A program made the translations under genes and the position numbers. The notes below the pieces were generated by a model. It saw only the letters and a list, made by a program, of their open reading frames with translations. It was not told the origin of the DNA and did not search any database. Positions 1 to 7,887 of a stretch of DNA of 38,854 nt are shown here, piece by piece. Numbering within the stretch: position 1 is the first letter of the stretch; each line of letters begins with the position of its first letter. This DNA comes from Azoarcus sp. TTM-91 (lineage in GTDB: Bacteria > Pseudomonadota > Gammaproteobacteria > Burkholderiales > Rhodocyclaceae), in contig NZ_WUEI01000039.1 of the NCBI RefSeq assembly GCF_012911025.1, forward strand, positions 1 to 38,854, read 5' to 3'.

Positions 1-122
1 GCGCCTTGCTGCATCTGCAGCACTACGCCCAGGCTCTGGTATTTCTTCAGTACGTCCGGAACCACCGGCAGGCGGCGTTCGCCTGCGAGCGTCTCCGACG
101 CGACTCCTAGCAACAATGGCAT
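1..122 (-). CDS. pntAA: NAD(P) transhydrogenase subunit alpha, N-terminal fragment (runs off the left edge)
   Basis: Only the first 40 codons are present; the gene continues beyond base 1. The reading starts at the ATG at 120-122, behind a strong ribosome binding site (GGAGGA, six bases before the ATG). The peptide begins MPLLLGVASETLAGERRLP and goes on through VVPDVLKKYQSLGVVL. This fits the start of the alanine dehydrogenase / transhydrogenase alpha family: a GVxxE strand, a GExR turn, a P-x-V helix and an LG-V strand before the glycine-rich turn. The enzyme would be the NAD(H)-binding part of the inner-membrane proton-translocating transhydrogenase. Alanine dehydrogenase is the main alternative, because the fragment is too short to exclude it. 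It lies on the same strand as the phosphatase gene to its right but is separated from it by 187 bases. Confidence 0.55.
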   Translation of the reverse strand, partial: MPLLLGVASETLAGERRLPVVPDVLKKYQSLGVVLQMQQG

Positions 123-268
123 CGAGGGTCCTCCAACGGGGTTGGTGAAAAAGACGCGTCGACGCCGCTATTGTTATTAGGTCGCTTCTCCCTGCCTCAC
201 ACCAGAATGGTGCGCGGCCGACGCTGGAGGATAGTTAGCGACGGGGTGCATTCCTGCAATAAGGGTCT

Positions 269-287
269 CCGGCAGCTTGCCTGCCGG
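269..287. terminator. GC-rich hairpin between the phosphatase gene and the pntAA-like gene
   Basis: CCGGCAG and CTGCCGG form a perfect seven-pair stem around a five-base loop, 22 bases beyond the stop codon of the phosphatase gene. No run of T follows on the minus strand, so it is at best a weak or Rho-assisted terminator. The rest of 123-309 shows nothing I recognise. Confidence 0.3.
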
Positions 288-309
288 GAAGGCTTGCCTA
301 CGCTGCCGC

Positions 310-1083
310 TCAGGATCGAGCCGGCGCAGCCGTGGCGGGCGCCTCGACCAGTTTGACGATGGCGAGCGAGATGTTGTCGCCGTATCCGCCCGAGCGCTTG
401 CGGGCCTCGGCGATGAGGCGCTGGGCGGCCTCGCGCGCCGGCAGGTGATGGATGACTTCACCCAACTCCGCGTCGCTGAAGTAGCCCCACAGGCCGTCGG
501 AACACAGCAGGAAGCTGTCGCCCACCGTCAACGGCGCGGTGCCGGAACGGTCGATGCGGGGTTCGCGCTCGCTGCCCAGGCAGGACAGCAGCACGTTGCG
601 CTGCGGATGGGTGAGCGCGCCCTGCTCGTCGATGCGGCCCTTGCGCAGCAGTTCGCCGACCAGGGAGTGGTCGCCGCTGCGGCTCAGGGTCTGGGCGCCG
701 CGGAAGTGGTAGAAGCGGGAATCGCCGCAGTGCGCCCACACCGCGCCACCGGGCTGCAGCATGAAGACCACCGCGGTGCTGTGCGGATCCTGCTCGCTGG
801 TGAAGCGGGTGAGTTTGATGACGAGGTGGGCCTCGTTGATGATGCCCTCGAGCAGATGCTCCGGCGTCTCCGACTGCGGTGCGTAGGCTTCGAAGTTCTG
901 CCTGGCCTTGATCAGCACCTGCTCGGCGGCCATCGCGCCACCGGAATGCCCGCCCATGCCATCCGCCAGCACGGCCATCATCAGGCCAGGCCGCGTCGGA
1001 TGGCCGAAGAGGGCAACCCGGTCCTGCTGTTCCCTCCGGTCTCCGGTATGACGGGCTACGCAGGTTTCGACACTCAGGGCCAT
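310..1083 (-). CDS. PP2C-family serine/threonine protein phosphatase
   Basis: The protein has 257 residues from the ATG at 1081-1083. It shows the PP2C metal-dependent phosphatase motifs in order: TGDRREQQDR near residue 12, LADGMGGHSGG near 40 (the DG pair binds the two metal ions), a GDSRFY motif in the middle, LCSDGLWGY, and a final GGYGDNISLAIV with the metal-binding aspartate. It has no signal peptide or membrane segment, so it should act in the cytoplasm, removing phosphate from serine or threonine residues of proteins modified by Hanks-type kinases. No kinase, FHA protein or secretion gene lies nearby in the window, so its partner is unknown. An upstream in-frame start at 1189-1191 would add 36 low-complexity residues. 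I reject it because conserved PP2C sequence starts just after the chosen ATG, although no clear Shine-Dalgarno precedes that ATG. The gene lies 149 bases beyond glcF on the same strand, and a hairpin separates them. Confidence 0.9.
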   Translation of the reverse strand: MALSVETCVARHTGDRREQQDRVALFGHPTRPGLMMAVLADGMGGHSGGAMAAEQVLIKARQNFEAYAPQSETPEHLLEGIINEAHLVIKLTRFTSEQDPHSTAVVFMLQPGGAVWAHCGDSRFYHFRGAQTLSRSGDHSLVGELLRKGRIDEQGALTHPQRNVLLSCLGSEREPRIDRSGTAPLTVGDSFLLCSDGLWGYFSDAELGEVIHHLPAREAAQRLIAEARKRSGGYGDNISLAIVKLVEAPATAAPARS

Positions 1084-1122
1084 GACAACGGGGCATTCGG
1101 GTAGATGGGGCCATCCATCATA

Positions 1123-1159
1123 GCGCCCGGCCGGCCTCCTGACGGCGGCGGCCGGGCGC
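1123..1159. terminator. Hairpin with 11-pair perfect stem downstream of glcF
   Basis: GCGCCCGGCCG (1123-1133) pairs perfectly with CGGCCGGGCGC (1149-1159) across a 15-base loop. It sits about 75 bases beyond the glcF stop and about 40 bases before the phosphatase start. No T run follows on the minus strand, so it may work as a Rho-assisted terminator or as leader structure for the phosphatase mRNA. Confidence 0.4.
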
Positions 1160-1232
1160 CCCGATGCACCACTTTGGGGAGCGCGTGACATCCGTCACAC
1201 CCCCGCAAATTTCGCCGTCGCCGCCCCCGCCC

Positions 1233-2477
1233 TCAGAGCGGGAAACCGTTCAACCGCGCGTCCAGCAGTTCTACCCAGTGCCTCACCTTCAGCGCGGTAC
1301 CCGCCTGCAGGTGAGTGATGCAGCCAATGTTGGCGGAGGCGATCAGTTCCGGCTCGCCGGCGGTAAGCGCCGCCAGCTTGTTCTCCCGCAGCTCCCCCGC
1401 AAGCTGCGGGTGCAGCAGGGAGTAAGTGCCGGCAGAGCCACAGCAGAGGTGGCCGTCGCGCACCGGGGTGAGGTGGAAGCCGGCCGCGCCCAGCAGGTGC
1501 TCCACCACGCCGCGCAGCTTGAGGCCGTGCTGAAGCGTACAGGGCGCGTGCCAGGCCACCGGCGGCGGCGTGCCCGGCTTGGCACGCAGCAGGGGCGCGA
1601 GGCGCTCGGCCTCGGCGGCGACGATCTCGCTGATGTCGCGGGTCAGCTCGGCGATGCGGCGTGCCTTCTCCGCGTAGAGGGTGTCGTGCTGCAGCAGGTG
1701 GTCGTAGTCCTTCACCTGCACACCGCAGCCGGAGGCGGTCATGGCGATGGCTTCGACCTCGCCGCGCTCCACCAGCGGCCACCAGGCGTCGATGTTGCGG
1801 CGGGCGTTGTCGCGGGCGCCAACGGCGTCGTTGAGATGGAAGCGCACCGCGCCGCAGCAGCCGGCACCGTCGGCCTCGACCAGGGAGATGCCGAGCACGT
1901 CCAGCACCCGGGCGGCGGCGGCGTTGATGCTGGGCGCCATCGCCGGTTGCACGCAACCGGCCAGGGCCAGCATGCGGCGGGCGTGGCGCGGCCGCGGCCA
2001 GGGGCCGGCCGGGCGCGCCGCCGGCACCTTGTCCTTCAGCGCCTCCGGCAGCAGACCTCGGGCCAGGCGCCCGGCCTTCATCGCCACGGTGAATATGCCG
2101 GTGCGCGGCACCAGCTCGCGCAGCAGCCAGCGCGCCACCTTGTTGCCGGCAGTGCGCGGCACCTGGCGCTCGACCAGTTCGCGGCCAATGTCAGCCAGCC
2201 GGCTGTAATGCACGCCGGACGGGCAGGTGGTTTCGCAGGAGCGGCAGGTGAGGCAGCGGTCCAGGTGCAGCTGAGTCTTGGCGGTGACCGGCTGGCCTTC
2301 CAGCACTTGCTTGATCAGGTAGATGCGGCCGCGCGGCCCGTCCAGCTCGTCGCCCAGCAACTGGTAGGTGGGGCAAGTGGCGGTGCAGAAGCCGCAGTGC
2401 ACGCATTTGCGCAGGATCTCGTCGGCCTCGCGGCCCTCCGGCGTGTCGCGGATGAAGTCGGCAAGCTGGGTCTGCAT
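1233..2477 (-). CDS. glcF: Glycolate oxidase iron-sulfur subunit GlcF
   Basis: The protein has 414 residues. GlcF passes electrons from the flavin subunits GlcD and GlcE of glycolate oxidase, which converts glycolate to glyoxylate, on to the respiratory chain. Two 4Fe-4S ferredoxin motifs are visible: C25-x2-C28-x2-C31-x3-C35-P and C75-x2-C78-x2-C81-x3-C85-P. Two CCG-type cysteine motifs follow, AGCCGAVRF near the middle and LCCGSAGTY near residue 340, as expected of the heterodisulfide-reductase-like C-terminal domain. The ATG at 2475-2477 begins two bases after the glcE stop, so translation is probably coupled to glcE. The longer open frame upstream lies inside glcE and is not real. It is the last gene of the glc operon. 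Confidence 0.95.
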   Translation of the reverse strand: MQTQLADFIRDTPEGREADEILRKCVHCGFCTATCPTYQLLGDELDGPRGRIYLIKQVLEGQPVTAKTQLHLDRCLTCRSCETTCPSGVHYSRLADIGRELVERQVPRTAGNKVARWLLRELVPRTGIFTVAMKAGRLARGLLPEALKDKVPAARPAGPWPRPRHARRMLALAGCVQPAMAPSINAAAARVLDVLGISLVEADGAGCCGAVRFHLNDAVGARDNARRNIDAWWPLVERGEVEAIAMTASGCGVQVKDYDHLLQHDTLYAEKARRIAELTRDISEIVAAEAERLAPLLRAKPGTPPPVAWHAPCTLQHGLKLRGVVEHLLGAAGFHLTPVRDGHLCCGSAGTYSLLHPQLAGELRENKLAALTAGEPELIASANIGCITHLQAGTALKVRHWVELLDARLNGFPL

Positions 2478-2479
2478 GC

Positions 2480-3550
2480 TCAGAGTCCTTGGTAGAGCCG
2501 GCCGGGGTTGAAGATGCCCGCCGGGTCGAAGGTCGCCTTGAGACGGCGATGGATGGCGAACAGCGGTGCAGGCAGAGGGGAGAACACCTCGCCGGCGCGA
2601 TCGCCGCCGCGGAACAGGGTGGCGTGGCCGCCAAGCTCGGCGGCCCGGCTGCGGACCTGCGCCGCCGGCAGGTCGCCGGCCAGCCAGCGCTGGGCGCCGC
2701 CCCATTCGATCACCTGCCGACCACTCAGCCGCAGCGGCGCGGCGGAGCTTGGCAGGGACAGGCGCCAGAGCTGTTCGTGCCCGGCCAGGTCGTGGGCCGG
2801 AGTGCGCTGTTCCTTGATATCGCTCCAGAAGGTGAGGGCCTGGTCGTCGGCCAGTGGCTCGCCGCCCAGCCGGGTGATGGCGGCGGCCACGGCGGCTTCT
2901 GCGCCAGAGAGCCGCAAGGTCAGCACGCCGGCGTTCCAGGCGGAGGCGGAAATCGGCAGCGGCTGGCCGCCCCAGTCGTTCAGGCGGTCTATGGCTTCGC
3001 CCTCGGCCATCTCGAAGCGCAGCGTGGCTTCCCGCGGCGGACGCGGCAGCACCTTCAGCGACAGCTCCAGGATGACGCCCAGTGTGCCCAGGCTGCCGGC
3101 GACCAGGCGGGAGACGTCATAGCCGGCAACGTTCTTCATCACCTGCCCGCCGAAGGACAGCACCTCGCCGCGGCCGTCCAGCAGTTTCACGCCGAGCACG
3201 AAGTCGCGCACCGCGCCGACGCTGGCCCGGCGCGGGCCGGACAGGCCGGCGGCGACACAGCCGGCGACGGTGGCACCCGCGCCGAAATGCGGCGGCTCGA
3301 AAGCCAGGAACTGGCCCTGCGCCGCCAGCAACGCTTCCAGTTCGGCCAGCGGGGTGCCGCCGCGCACGGTGACGACCAGCTCGGTCGGCTCGTAATCCAT
3401 CACGCCGGCGTGTTCCGCCAGCGCGAAGTCCTCGCCCACCGCGCGGCGGCCGTGGAAATCCTTGCTGCCCCCACCTTGCAGGTTCAGCGCCCGGCCATCC
3501 GCCGCCGCCGCGCGGATGCGCTCGGCCCAGGATGCGACGATCTCGTTCAT
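2480..3550 (-). CDS. glcE: Glycolate oxidase FAD-binding subunit GlcE
   Basis: The protein has 356 residues, close to the roughly 350 usual for GlcE. It is a shorter relative of GlcD with an FAD-binding type 4 fold: an N-terminal QGGGSKDF turn, then GAGATVAGCVAAGLSGPRR and the NVAGYDVSRLVAGSLGTLGVI region that wraps the flavin. The C-terminal FDPAGIFNPGRLY motif is typical of the family. GlcE, GlcD and GlcF together form the membrane-associated glycolate oxidase. The ATG at 3548-3550 has AGAAGGA just upstream and overlaps the stop codon of the small gene before it (ATGA), so the two are probably translated in a coupled way. GlcF starts two bases after its stop. Confidence 0.95.
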   Translation of the reverse strand: MNEIVASWAERIRAAAADGRALNLQGGGSKDFHGRRAVGEDFALAEHAGVMDYEPTELVVTVRGGTPLAELEALLAAQGQFLAFEPPHFGAGATVAGCVAAGLSGPRRASVGAVRDFVLGVKLLDGRGEVLSFGGQVMKNVAGYDVSRLVAGSLGTLGVILELSLKVLPRPPREATLRFEMAEGEAIDRLNDWGGQPLPISASAWNAGVLTLRLSGAEAAVAAAITRLGGEPLADDQALTFWSDIKEQRTPAHDLAGHEQLWRLSLPSSAAPLRLSGRQVIEWGGAQRWLAGDLPAAQVRSRAAELGGHATLFRGGDRAGEVFSPLPAPLFAIHRRLKATFDPAGIFNPGRLYQGL

Positions 3551-3711
3551 TCCTTCTCCACTCCCCTATCCACGCCCTTAGCCTGGGCGGTTCTCGTTCC
3601 CGCCTTGCGCTGCTGCCTGGCATCCAGCGTGCGCAGCGCCAGCCAGGCGCCGATCAGCGACAGCACCGGCACCGCCACCAGCAGGAACTGCAGCCATCCT
3701 TTGTCCGCCAC
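3547..3711 (-). CDS. Small single-pass membrane protein within the glc operon, function unknown
   Basis: The reading frame has 54 codons, starts with GTG at 3709-3711 and stops at 3547-3549. It begins three bases after the glcD stop, and its TGA overlaps the glcE ATG. The product begins MADKGWLQFLLVAVPVLSLI and continues GAWLALRTLDARQQ: one hydrophobic segment (about residues 7-26) followed by a basic, polar tail of about 28 residues. The exact fit between glcD and glcE, with junctions at both ends that suggest coupling, supports a real gene rather than a spacer. I do not recognise the family. By inference it could anchor the glycolate oxidase subunits to the inner membrane or help them assemble. 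It is short enough to be missed by ordinary gene callers. Confidence 0.7.
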   Translation of the reverse strand: MADKGWLQFLLVAVPVLSLIGAWLALRTLDARQQRKAGTRTAQAKGVDRGVEKE

Positions 3712-3714
3712 GGC

Positions 3715-5229
3715 TCAAAAGCGCGGCAGTTCCGGGTGCGACAGCGCGCCGCCCTGCACATGCATGCGGCCGTATTCGGCGCAGCGATTCAGTGTCGGAA
3801 TGGCCTTGCCCGGGTTGAGCAGCCCGTCCGGATCGAAAGCCGACTTGACGCGGAAGAACTGCTTGCGCTCCCGCTCGCCGAACTGCACGCACATCTGGCC
3901 GACCTTCTCGATGCCGACGCCGTGCTCGCCGGTGATGGTGCCGCCGAAGGCCACCGACAGTTCCAGGATCTCGGTGCCGAAGGCTTCCGCCCGCTCCAGC
4001 TCACCCGGCTGGTTGGCATCGAACAGGATCAGCGGATGCAGGTTGCCGTCACCGGCGTGGAAGACGTTGAGGCAGCGCAGGCCATAGCGGCCTTCCATGC
4101 CCTGGATGGCTTCAAGCATTTCGCCCAGGCGCTTGCGCGGGATGGTGCCGTCCATGCAGTAATAGTCCGGCGAGATACGGCCGGCGGCCGGGAAGGCGGC
4201 CTTGCGCCCGGCCCAGAAACGCAGCCGCTCGGCTTCGTCGCGGGAAACGCGGATCTCTCCGGCCCCGCTGGCCTGCAGCACCTCGCTGACGCGGGCGATC
4301 TCCTCCGCCACCTCTTCCGGCGTGCCGTCGGCCTCGGACAGCAGGATGGCCTTGGCGTCCAGCGGATAGCCGGCGCGCACGAATTCCTCCACCGCCGCGG
4401 TGGCCGGCTGGTCCATCATCTCCAGCCCGGCCGGGATGATGCCGGCGGCGATCACCGCCGCCACCGCCTCGCCGGCCTTGGTGACGTCATCGAAGGTGGC
4501 CAGCACGCAACGCGCGATCTGCGGCTTGGGCGTGAGCTTCACCGTGACTTCGGTGACAACGCCCAGCATGCCCTCGGAGCCGGTGAACAAGGCCAGCAGG
4601 TCATAGCCGGGCGCGTCCAGCGCATGGCCGCCGAGCTCGATGATCTCGCCTTCCATGGTCACCGCCCGCACCCGCAGCAGGTTGTGCACCGTGAGCCCGT
4701 ACTTGAGGCAATGCACGCCGCCGGCGTTCTCGGCAACGTTGCCGCCTATGGTGCAGGCGAGTTGGGAGGACGGGTCCGGCGCGTAATACAGGTTGTGCGG
4801 CGCGGCCGCCTCGGAGATCGACAGATTGCGCACGCCGGGCTGGACCACCGCGGTGCGGGCGTGGGCGTCCAGGTGCAGGATGCGGTTGAAGCGCGCCATC
4901 GACAGCAGCAGCCCGTGCGGATGCGGCTGGGCACCGCCGGACAGGCCGGTGCCGGCGCCGCGCGCCACCACCGGCACGCCCAGTTGGGAACAAGTGCGCA
5001 GGATCGCGACGACCTCCTCCTCGGTGCTCGGCAGCGCCACCGCCAGCGGCACCGCGCGGTAGGAGGCGAGACCATCGCACTCGTAGGGGCGCAGATCCTC
5101 GTTGTCGAACAGCAACGCCCCCACCGGCAGCACCTTTGCCAACGCCTGCACCACCCTCGCGCGGTCGAGGCCGGAATAATCCACCTCGGCCAGGGCGAAG
5201 GCCGGCAGGTCCTCGGTTGTCTCCATCAT
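3715..5229 (-). CDS. glcD: Glycolate oxidase subunit GlcD (FAD-linked)
   Basis: The protein has 504 residues, the usual length for GlcD. The flavin-binding loop GAGTGLSGGA is at residues 91-100, IGGNVAENAGG is at 161-171, and the C-terminal GEHGVG motif of this oxidase family is at 434-439, followed by FDPDGLLNPGK. GlcD carries out the flavin-dependent oxidation of glycolate (and often D-lactate) to the keto acid. Of the two ATG codons in tandem at the start, the first (5227-5229) has AGGAG at a good distance of about eight bases. The gene follows glcC by 32 bases on the same strand and leads the structural genes glcD-small ORF-glcE-glcF. A related D-lactate dehydrogenase is the alternative reading, but the neighbouring glcE and glcF make glycolate oxidase far more likely. 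Confidence 0.95.
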   Translation of the reverse strand: MMETTEDLPAFALAEVDYSGLDRARVVQALAKVLPVGALLFDNEDLRPYECDGLASYRAVPLAVALPSTEEEVVAILRTCSQLGVPVVARGAGTGLSGGAQPHPHGLLLSMARFNRILHLDAHARTAVVQPGVRNLSISEAAAPHNLYYAPDPSSQLACTIGGNVAENAGGVHCLKYGLTVHNLLRVRAVTMEGEIIELGGHALDAPGYDLLALFTGSEGMLGVVTEVTVKLTPKPQIARCVLATFDDVTKAGEAVAAVIAAGIIPAGLEMMDQPATAAVEEFVRAGYPLDAKAILLSEADGTPEEVAEEIARVSEVLQASGAGEIRVSRDEAERLRFWAGRKAAFPAAGRISPDYYCMDGTIPRKRLGEMLEAIQGMEGRYGLRCLNVFHAGDGNLHPLILFDANQPGELERAEAFGTEILELSVAFGGTITGEHGVGIEKVGQMCVQFGERERKQFFRVKSAFDPDGLLNPGKAIPTLNRCAEYGRMHVQGGALSHPELPRF

Positions 5230-5261
5230 CGTTCTCTCTCCTGCGTGCTGACGGTCGGCCT

Positions 5262-5987
5262 TCAGGGCCGCCGCGGTTCCAGGCCCAATCGCTCCGCCGC
5301 CGCGGAAAGGTGGGCAATGGCCGCCTCGCGCGCGCCTTTGGCGTCCCGCGCCAGGATGGCGTCGAAAATGCGTCTGTGCTCCGCCTGCGCCGCCGCCGCG
5401 CGACCAGCCTGCAGGCCGGCCGCATTCCAGGTGGGCACGCGGGAGGCGGAAAACTGCCGCCCCATGAAAACAAGGAAATGTTCCAGCTGGGCGTTGCCGG
5501 TTGCCGCGGCGACGGCCACGTGGAAGGCGTCGTCCGCCTGCGCGCCGTTCTCGCTGCCGCCGTCGGCGCCGAGCAGCGCCTCGTCCATCGCCTCCAGCGC
5601 GGCGGAGAGGCGGCCGAGGTCCTCGTCGTCACGCCGCCGCGCCGCCAGTTCGGCCGCCCCGGCCTCCACCAGGCAGCGCAGCTCGAAGATGTCGGCGATC
5701 TCGCCCTTGGAGCGCGCCTCGTCGCCCAGCAGCCGGAACGCCGCCGCCACCGAGGGCTGGGCGACGAACACGCCAGCGCCCTGCCGCGTCTCCACGCAGC
5801 CATCCGCCCGCAGCCGGGAAATCGCCTCGCGCACCACCGCACGGCTGACGCCGAAGCGCTCGCACAGCGTCTTCTCGGTCGGCAGCTGAGTGCCTGGCGC
5901 CAGGCCCATCTCCCGTATCCAGCTCTCGATCTGGCGCGACACCGCATCGCTCAGGCGCGGCGGCCGGGCCAACTTGCCGCTCATCAT
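5262..5987 (-). CDS. glcC: FadR/GntR-family regulator of the glycolate operon (GlcC-like)
   Basis: The protein has 241 residues. The N-terminal winged helix-turn-helix (about residues 10-80) includes the GntR signature PTEKTLCERFGVSRAVVREA and the wing GAGVFV. The C-terminal FCD domain (about 95-225) keeps the histidines AFHVAV and AEHRRIF that bind metal or ligand in this family. It lies directly upstream of glcD on the same strand, so it is probably autoregulated together with the operon. In Escherichia coli glcC is divergent from glcD instead. A perfect FadR-type palindrome lies just upstream at 6002-6014. By inference it senses glycolate. A lactate-responsive LldR-type role cannot be excluded, because LldR and GlcC are close relatives. 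Confidence 0.85.
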   Translation of the reverse strand: MMSGKLARPPRLSDAVSRQIESWIREMGLAPGTQLPTEKTLCERFGVSRAVVREAISRLRADGCVETRQGAGVFVAQPSVAAAFRLLGDEARSKGEIADIFELRCLVEAGAAELAARRRDDEDLGRLSAALEAMDEALLGADGGSENGAQADDAFHVAVAAATGNAQLEHFLVFMGRQFSASRVPTWNAAGLQAGRAAAAQAEHRRIFDAILARDAKGAREAAIAHLSAAAERLGLEPRRP

Positions 5988-6001
5988 TCGATAGTCGTCA
6001 G

Positions 6002-6014
6002 CTTGTCAGACAAG
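6002..6014. promoter_or_regulatory. FadR-family operator in the glcC-sulP intergenic region
   Basis: CTTGTC-A-GACAAG is a perfect 13-base palindrome. It matches the FadR-subfamily pattern TNGT-N3-ACNA, with GTC/GAC half sites. It lies 15 bases before the glcC start and overlaps the likely promoter region: a possible -35 element TTGAAA for glcC lies directly beside it at 6015-6020 on the minus strand. The -10 element is not clear. Binding by GlcC would repress glcC-glcDEF and could also affect the divergent transporter gene. A second, imperfect palindrome (TGTCC, GATC centre, GGACA) is at 6044-6059. Confidence 0.6.
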
Positions 6015-6126
6015 TTTCAAGCGTAGGGGATGTGCATGCCCCCTGTCCAGATCAGGACATACCCCGATGGAACGGAGCGCCAGACGGGTTTGCTAACATC
6101 GCAGCATCCCAGCCGCCCTTTCTTCC

Positions 6127-7818
6127 ATGCGCCTCCAAGCCGTCGAACGTTTTTTCCCCTTCCTCGGCTGGCGCCGGCAATGGACGCGTGGCGGCTTGCG
6201 GGGCGACGTGGTGGCTGGCGTGACCGTTGCACTGGTCGCAATTCCGCAGGCGCTTGCCTATGCCCAGCTGGGCCAGCTGCCGCCCCACCTCGGCCTTTAT
6301 GCCGCGCTGCTGCCCGCAGTGATAGGCGCACTGTTCGGCTCCTGCGGCCAGCTTTCCACCGGACCGGTGGCACTCACCTCACTGCTCACCGGCGCCAGCC
6401 TGTTGCCGCTGGCGCAGCCGGACAGCCCGGAGTTCGTCGCCCTGGCAGTGGCGTTGGCGCTGCTCTCCGGGCTGATCCAGCTGGCGCTGGGCACCCTGCG
6501 TTTGGGCTGGCTGCTCAACCTGCTCTCCTATCCAGTGCTGATGGGCTTCATCAACGCGGCGGCGCTGGTCATCTGCCTGTCGCAGATTCCGCCGCTGATC
6601 GGCCTGCCGCTGGCCCAGCGCGGCAGCTTCATCGCCGGCTTCGGCGCCGCTTTCGCCCACCTCGACAGGCTGCACCTGGCTTCAGCCGCCTTCGGCATCG
6701 GCGCCCTGGCGGCAATGCTGCTGCTGCGCCGGCTCGCACCGCGGCTGCCGGCCGTGCTGGTGGTGGTCGCCGCGGCCATCGTGCTTTCGGCCGCCACTGG
6801 TTTTGCCGCAGGCGGTGGCGCGGTGGTGGGCAGTCTGCCGCCTGGCCTGCCCGGCTTCTCGCTACCCTCGCTCGAACCCGGCACCCTCGCCAGCCTGCTG
6901 CCCACCGCCTTCGTCATCGCGCTGGTGAGCTTCATGGAAGCCGCCTCCAGCGCGAAACTGATCTCCGGCAAGACCCGCCAGGCCTGGGACCAGAACCAGG
7001 AGCTGATCGGCCAGGGCCTGGCCAAGCTGGCCGCCGCCTTCAGCGGCACGCTGCCAGTCAGCTCCTCCTTCTCCCGCTCGGCGCTCAACTTCGGGGCCGG
7101 TGCCCGCACCGGCTTCTCCACGCTGGTCACCGCCACGCTGGTGCTACTCACCCTGCTTTATTTCACCGAGTTGCTGTGGCATCTGCCCAAGCCGGTGCTG
7201 GCGGCCATCATCCTGCTGGCCGTCGCCAACCTGCTGGACTTCGGCGCCCTGGCCCGCGCCTGGCGCAGCAACCGCGACGACGGCATCGCCGGCCTGGTCG
7301 CCTTTGCCACCACGCTGGGCTTCGCGCCCAACATCCAGAACGGCATCCTCACCGGCCTGCTGCTGTCGCTGGCGCTGATGGTGTACCGCGGGATGAGTCC
7401 GCGCGTCGCCATGCTGGGGCTGCATGCGGACGGCACCTACCGCGACCTGGAGCGCTTCAACCTGCCCCACCCGCGGCCGGACACGGTGATCCTGCGTTTC
7501 GACAGCCCGCTCACCTTCGTCACCGCCAGCCAGTTCGAGGATGCACTGCTGAAAGCTGCCCGCGCCCAACCCGCGGTGAGGGCGGTGATCGTGTCCGGCG
7601 CCGGCATCAACGACATCGACGCCACTGGCCTGCACACCCTCGCCGGGCTGATGGAACGCTTCGCCGCCCAGCGCCAGATACTGGCCTTCTGCGGCCTGAA
7701 GAAACAGGTGATAGATGCGATGGAGCGCGCCGGCCTGTGGCCCCGCCTGGCCTCGCACGCCGGCTATCGTAGCGAGCAGCAGGCCCTGCTCGGCCTGGAC
7801 GCGCACCTCACTGATTAA
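6127..7818 (+). CDS. SulP-family anion transporter with C-terminal STAS domain
   Basis: The protein has 563 residues. Residues about 20-420 are a polytopic membrane domain with the SulP N-terminal signature: GDVVAGVTVALVAIPQALAY continuing AQLGQLPPHLGLYAALLP, then the GPVALTSLLTG segment. Residues about 440-555 form a cytoplasmic STAS domain (VILRFDSPLTFVTA, then INDIDATGLHTLAGL). SulP proteins carry sulfate, bicarbonate, dicarboxylates or other anions, and the substrate cannot be read from the sequence. The gene is divergent from glcC with 139 bases between them and shares the palindromic operator region. Uptake of glycolate or another small organic anion is therefore possible, but that is inference. 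The stop overlaps the start of the rplU promoter region. Confidence 0.85.
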   Translation: MRLQAVERFFPFLGWRRQWTRGGLRGDVVAGVTVALVAIPQALAYAQLGQLPPHLGLYAALLPAVIGALFGSCGQLSTGPVALTSLLTGASLLPLAQPDSPEFVALAVALALLSGLIQLALGTLRLGWLLNLLSYPVLMGFINAAALVICLSQIPPLIGLPLAQRGSFIAGFGAAFAHLDRLHLASAAFGIGALAAMLLLRRLAPRLPAVLVVVAAAIVLSAATGFAAGGGAVVGSLPPGLPGFSLPSLEPGTLASLLPTAFVIALVSFMEAASSAKLISGKTRQAWDQNQELIGQGLAKLAAAFSGTLPVSSSFSRSALNFGAGARTGFSTLVTATLVLLTLLYFTELLWHLPKPVLAAIILLAVANLLDFGALARAWRSNRDDGIAGLVAFATTLGFAPNIQNGILTGLLLSLALMVYRGMSPRVAMLGLHADGTYRDLERFNLPHPRPDTVILRFDSPLTFVTASQFEDALLKAARAQPAVRAVIVSGAGINDIDATGLHTLAGLMERFAAQRQILAFCGLKKQVIDAMERAGLWPRLASHAGYRSEQQALLGLDAHLTD

Positions 7819-7820
7819 TA

Positions 7821-7849
7821 TTGACTTTTCTTTTTCGCCTCAGTACAGT
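7821..7849 (+). promoter_or_regulatory. Sigma-70 promoter of rplU-rpmA
   Basis: A -35 box TTGACT (7821-7826) and a -10 box TACAGT (7844-7849) are separated by the ideal 17 bases. Transcription should start near 7856, giving a leader of about 32 bases before rplU, which contains GGAG at 7877-7880. The promoter starts directly after the sulP stop codon. Confidence 0.7.
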
Positions 7850-7887
7850 GCGCGATTCTTTGCAAAACCATCAACTGGAGCAGCACC

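Noticed and set aside
1164..2495. A long plus-strand open frame of 443 codons opposite glcF
   Set aside because: It is the antisense shadow of glcF in high-GC sequence, has no recognisable domain, and the minus strand has clear 4Fe-4S motifs.
3532..5889. A plus-strand open frame of 785 codons opposite glcD and glcC
   Set aside because: Repetitive low-complexity content rich in H, Q, R and A, typical of the complement of a high-GC gene. glcD and glcC on the other strand are well supported.
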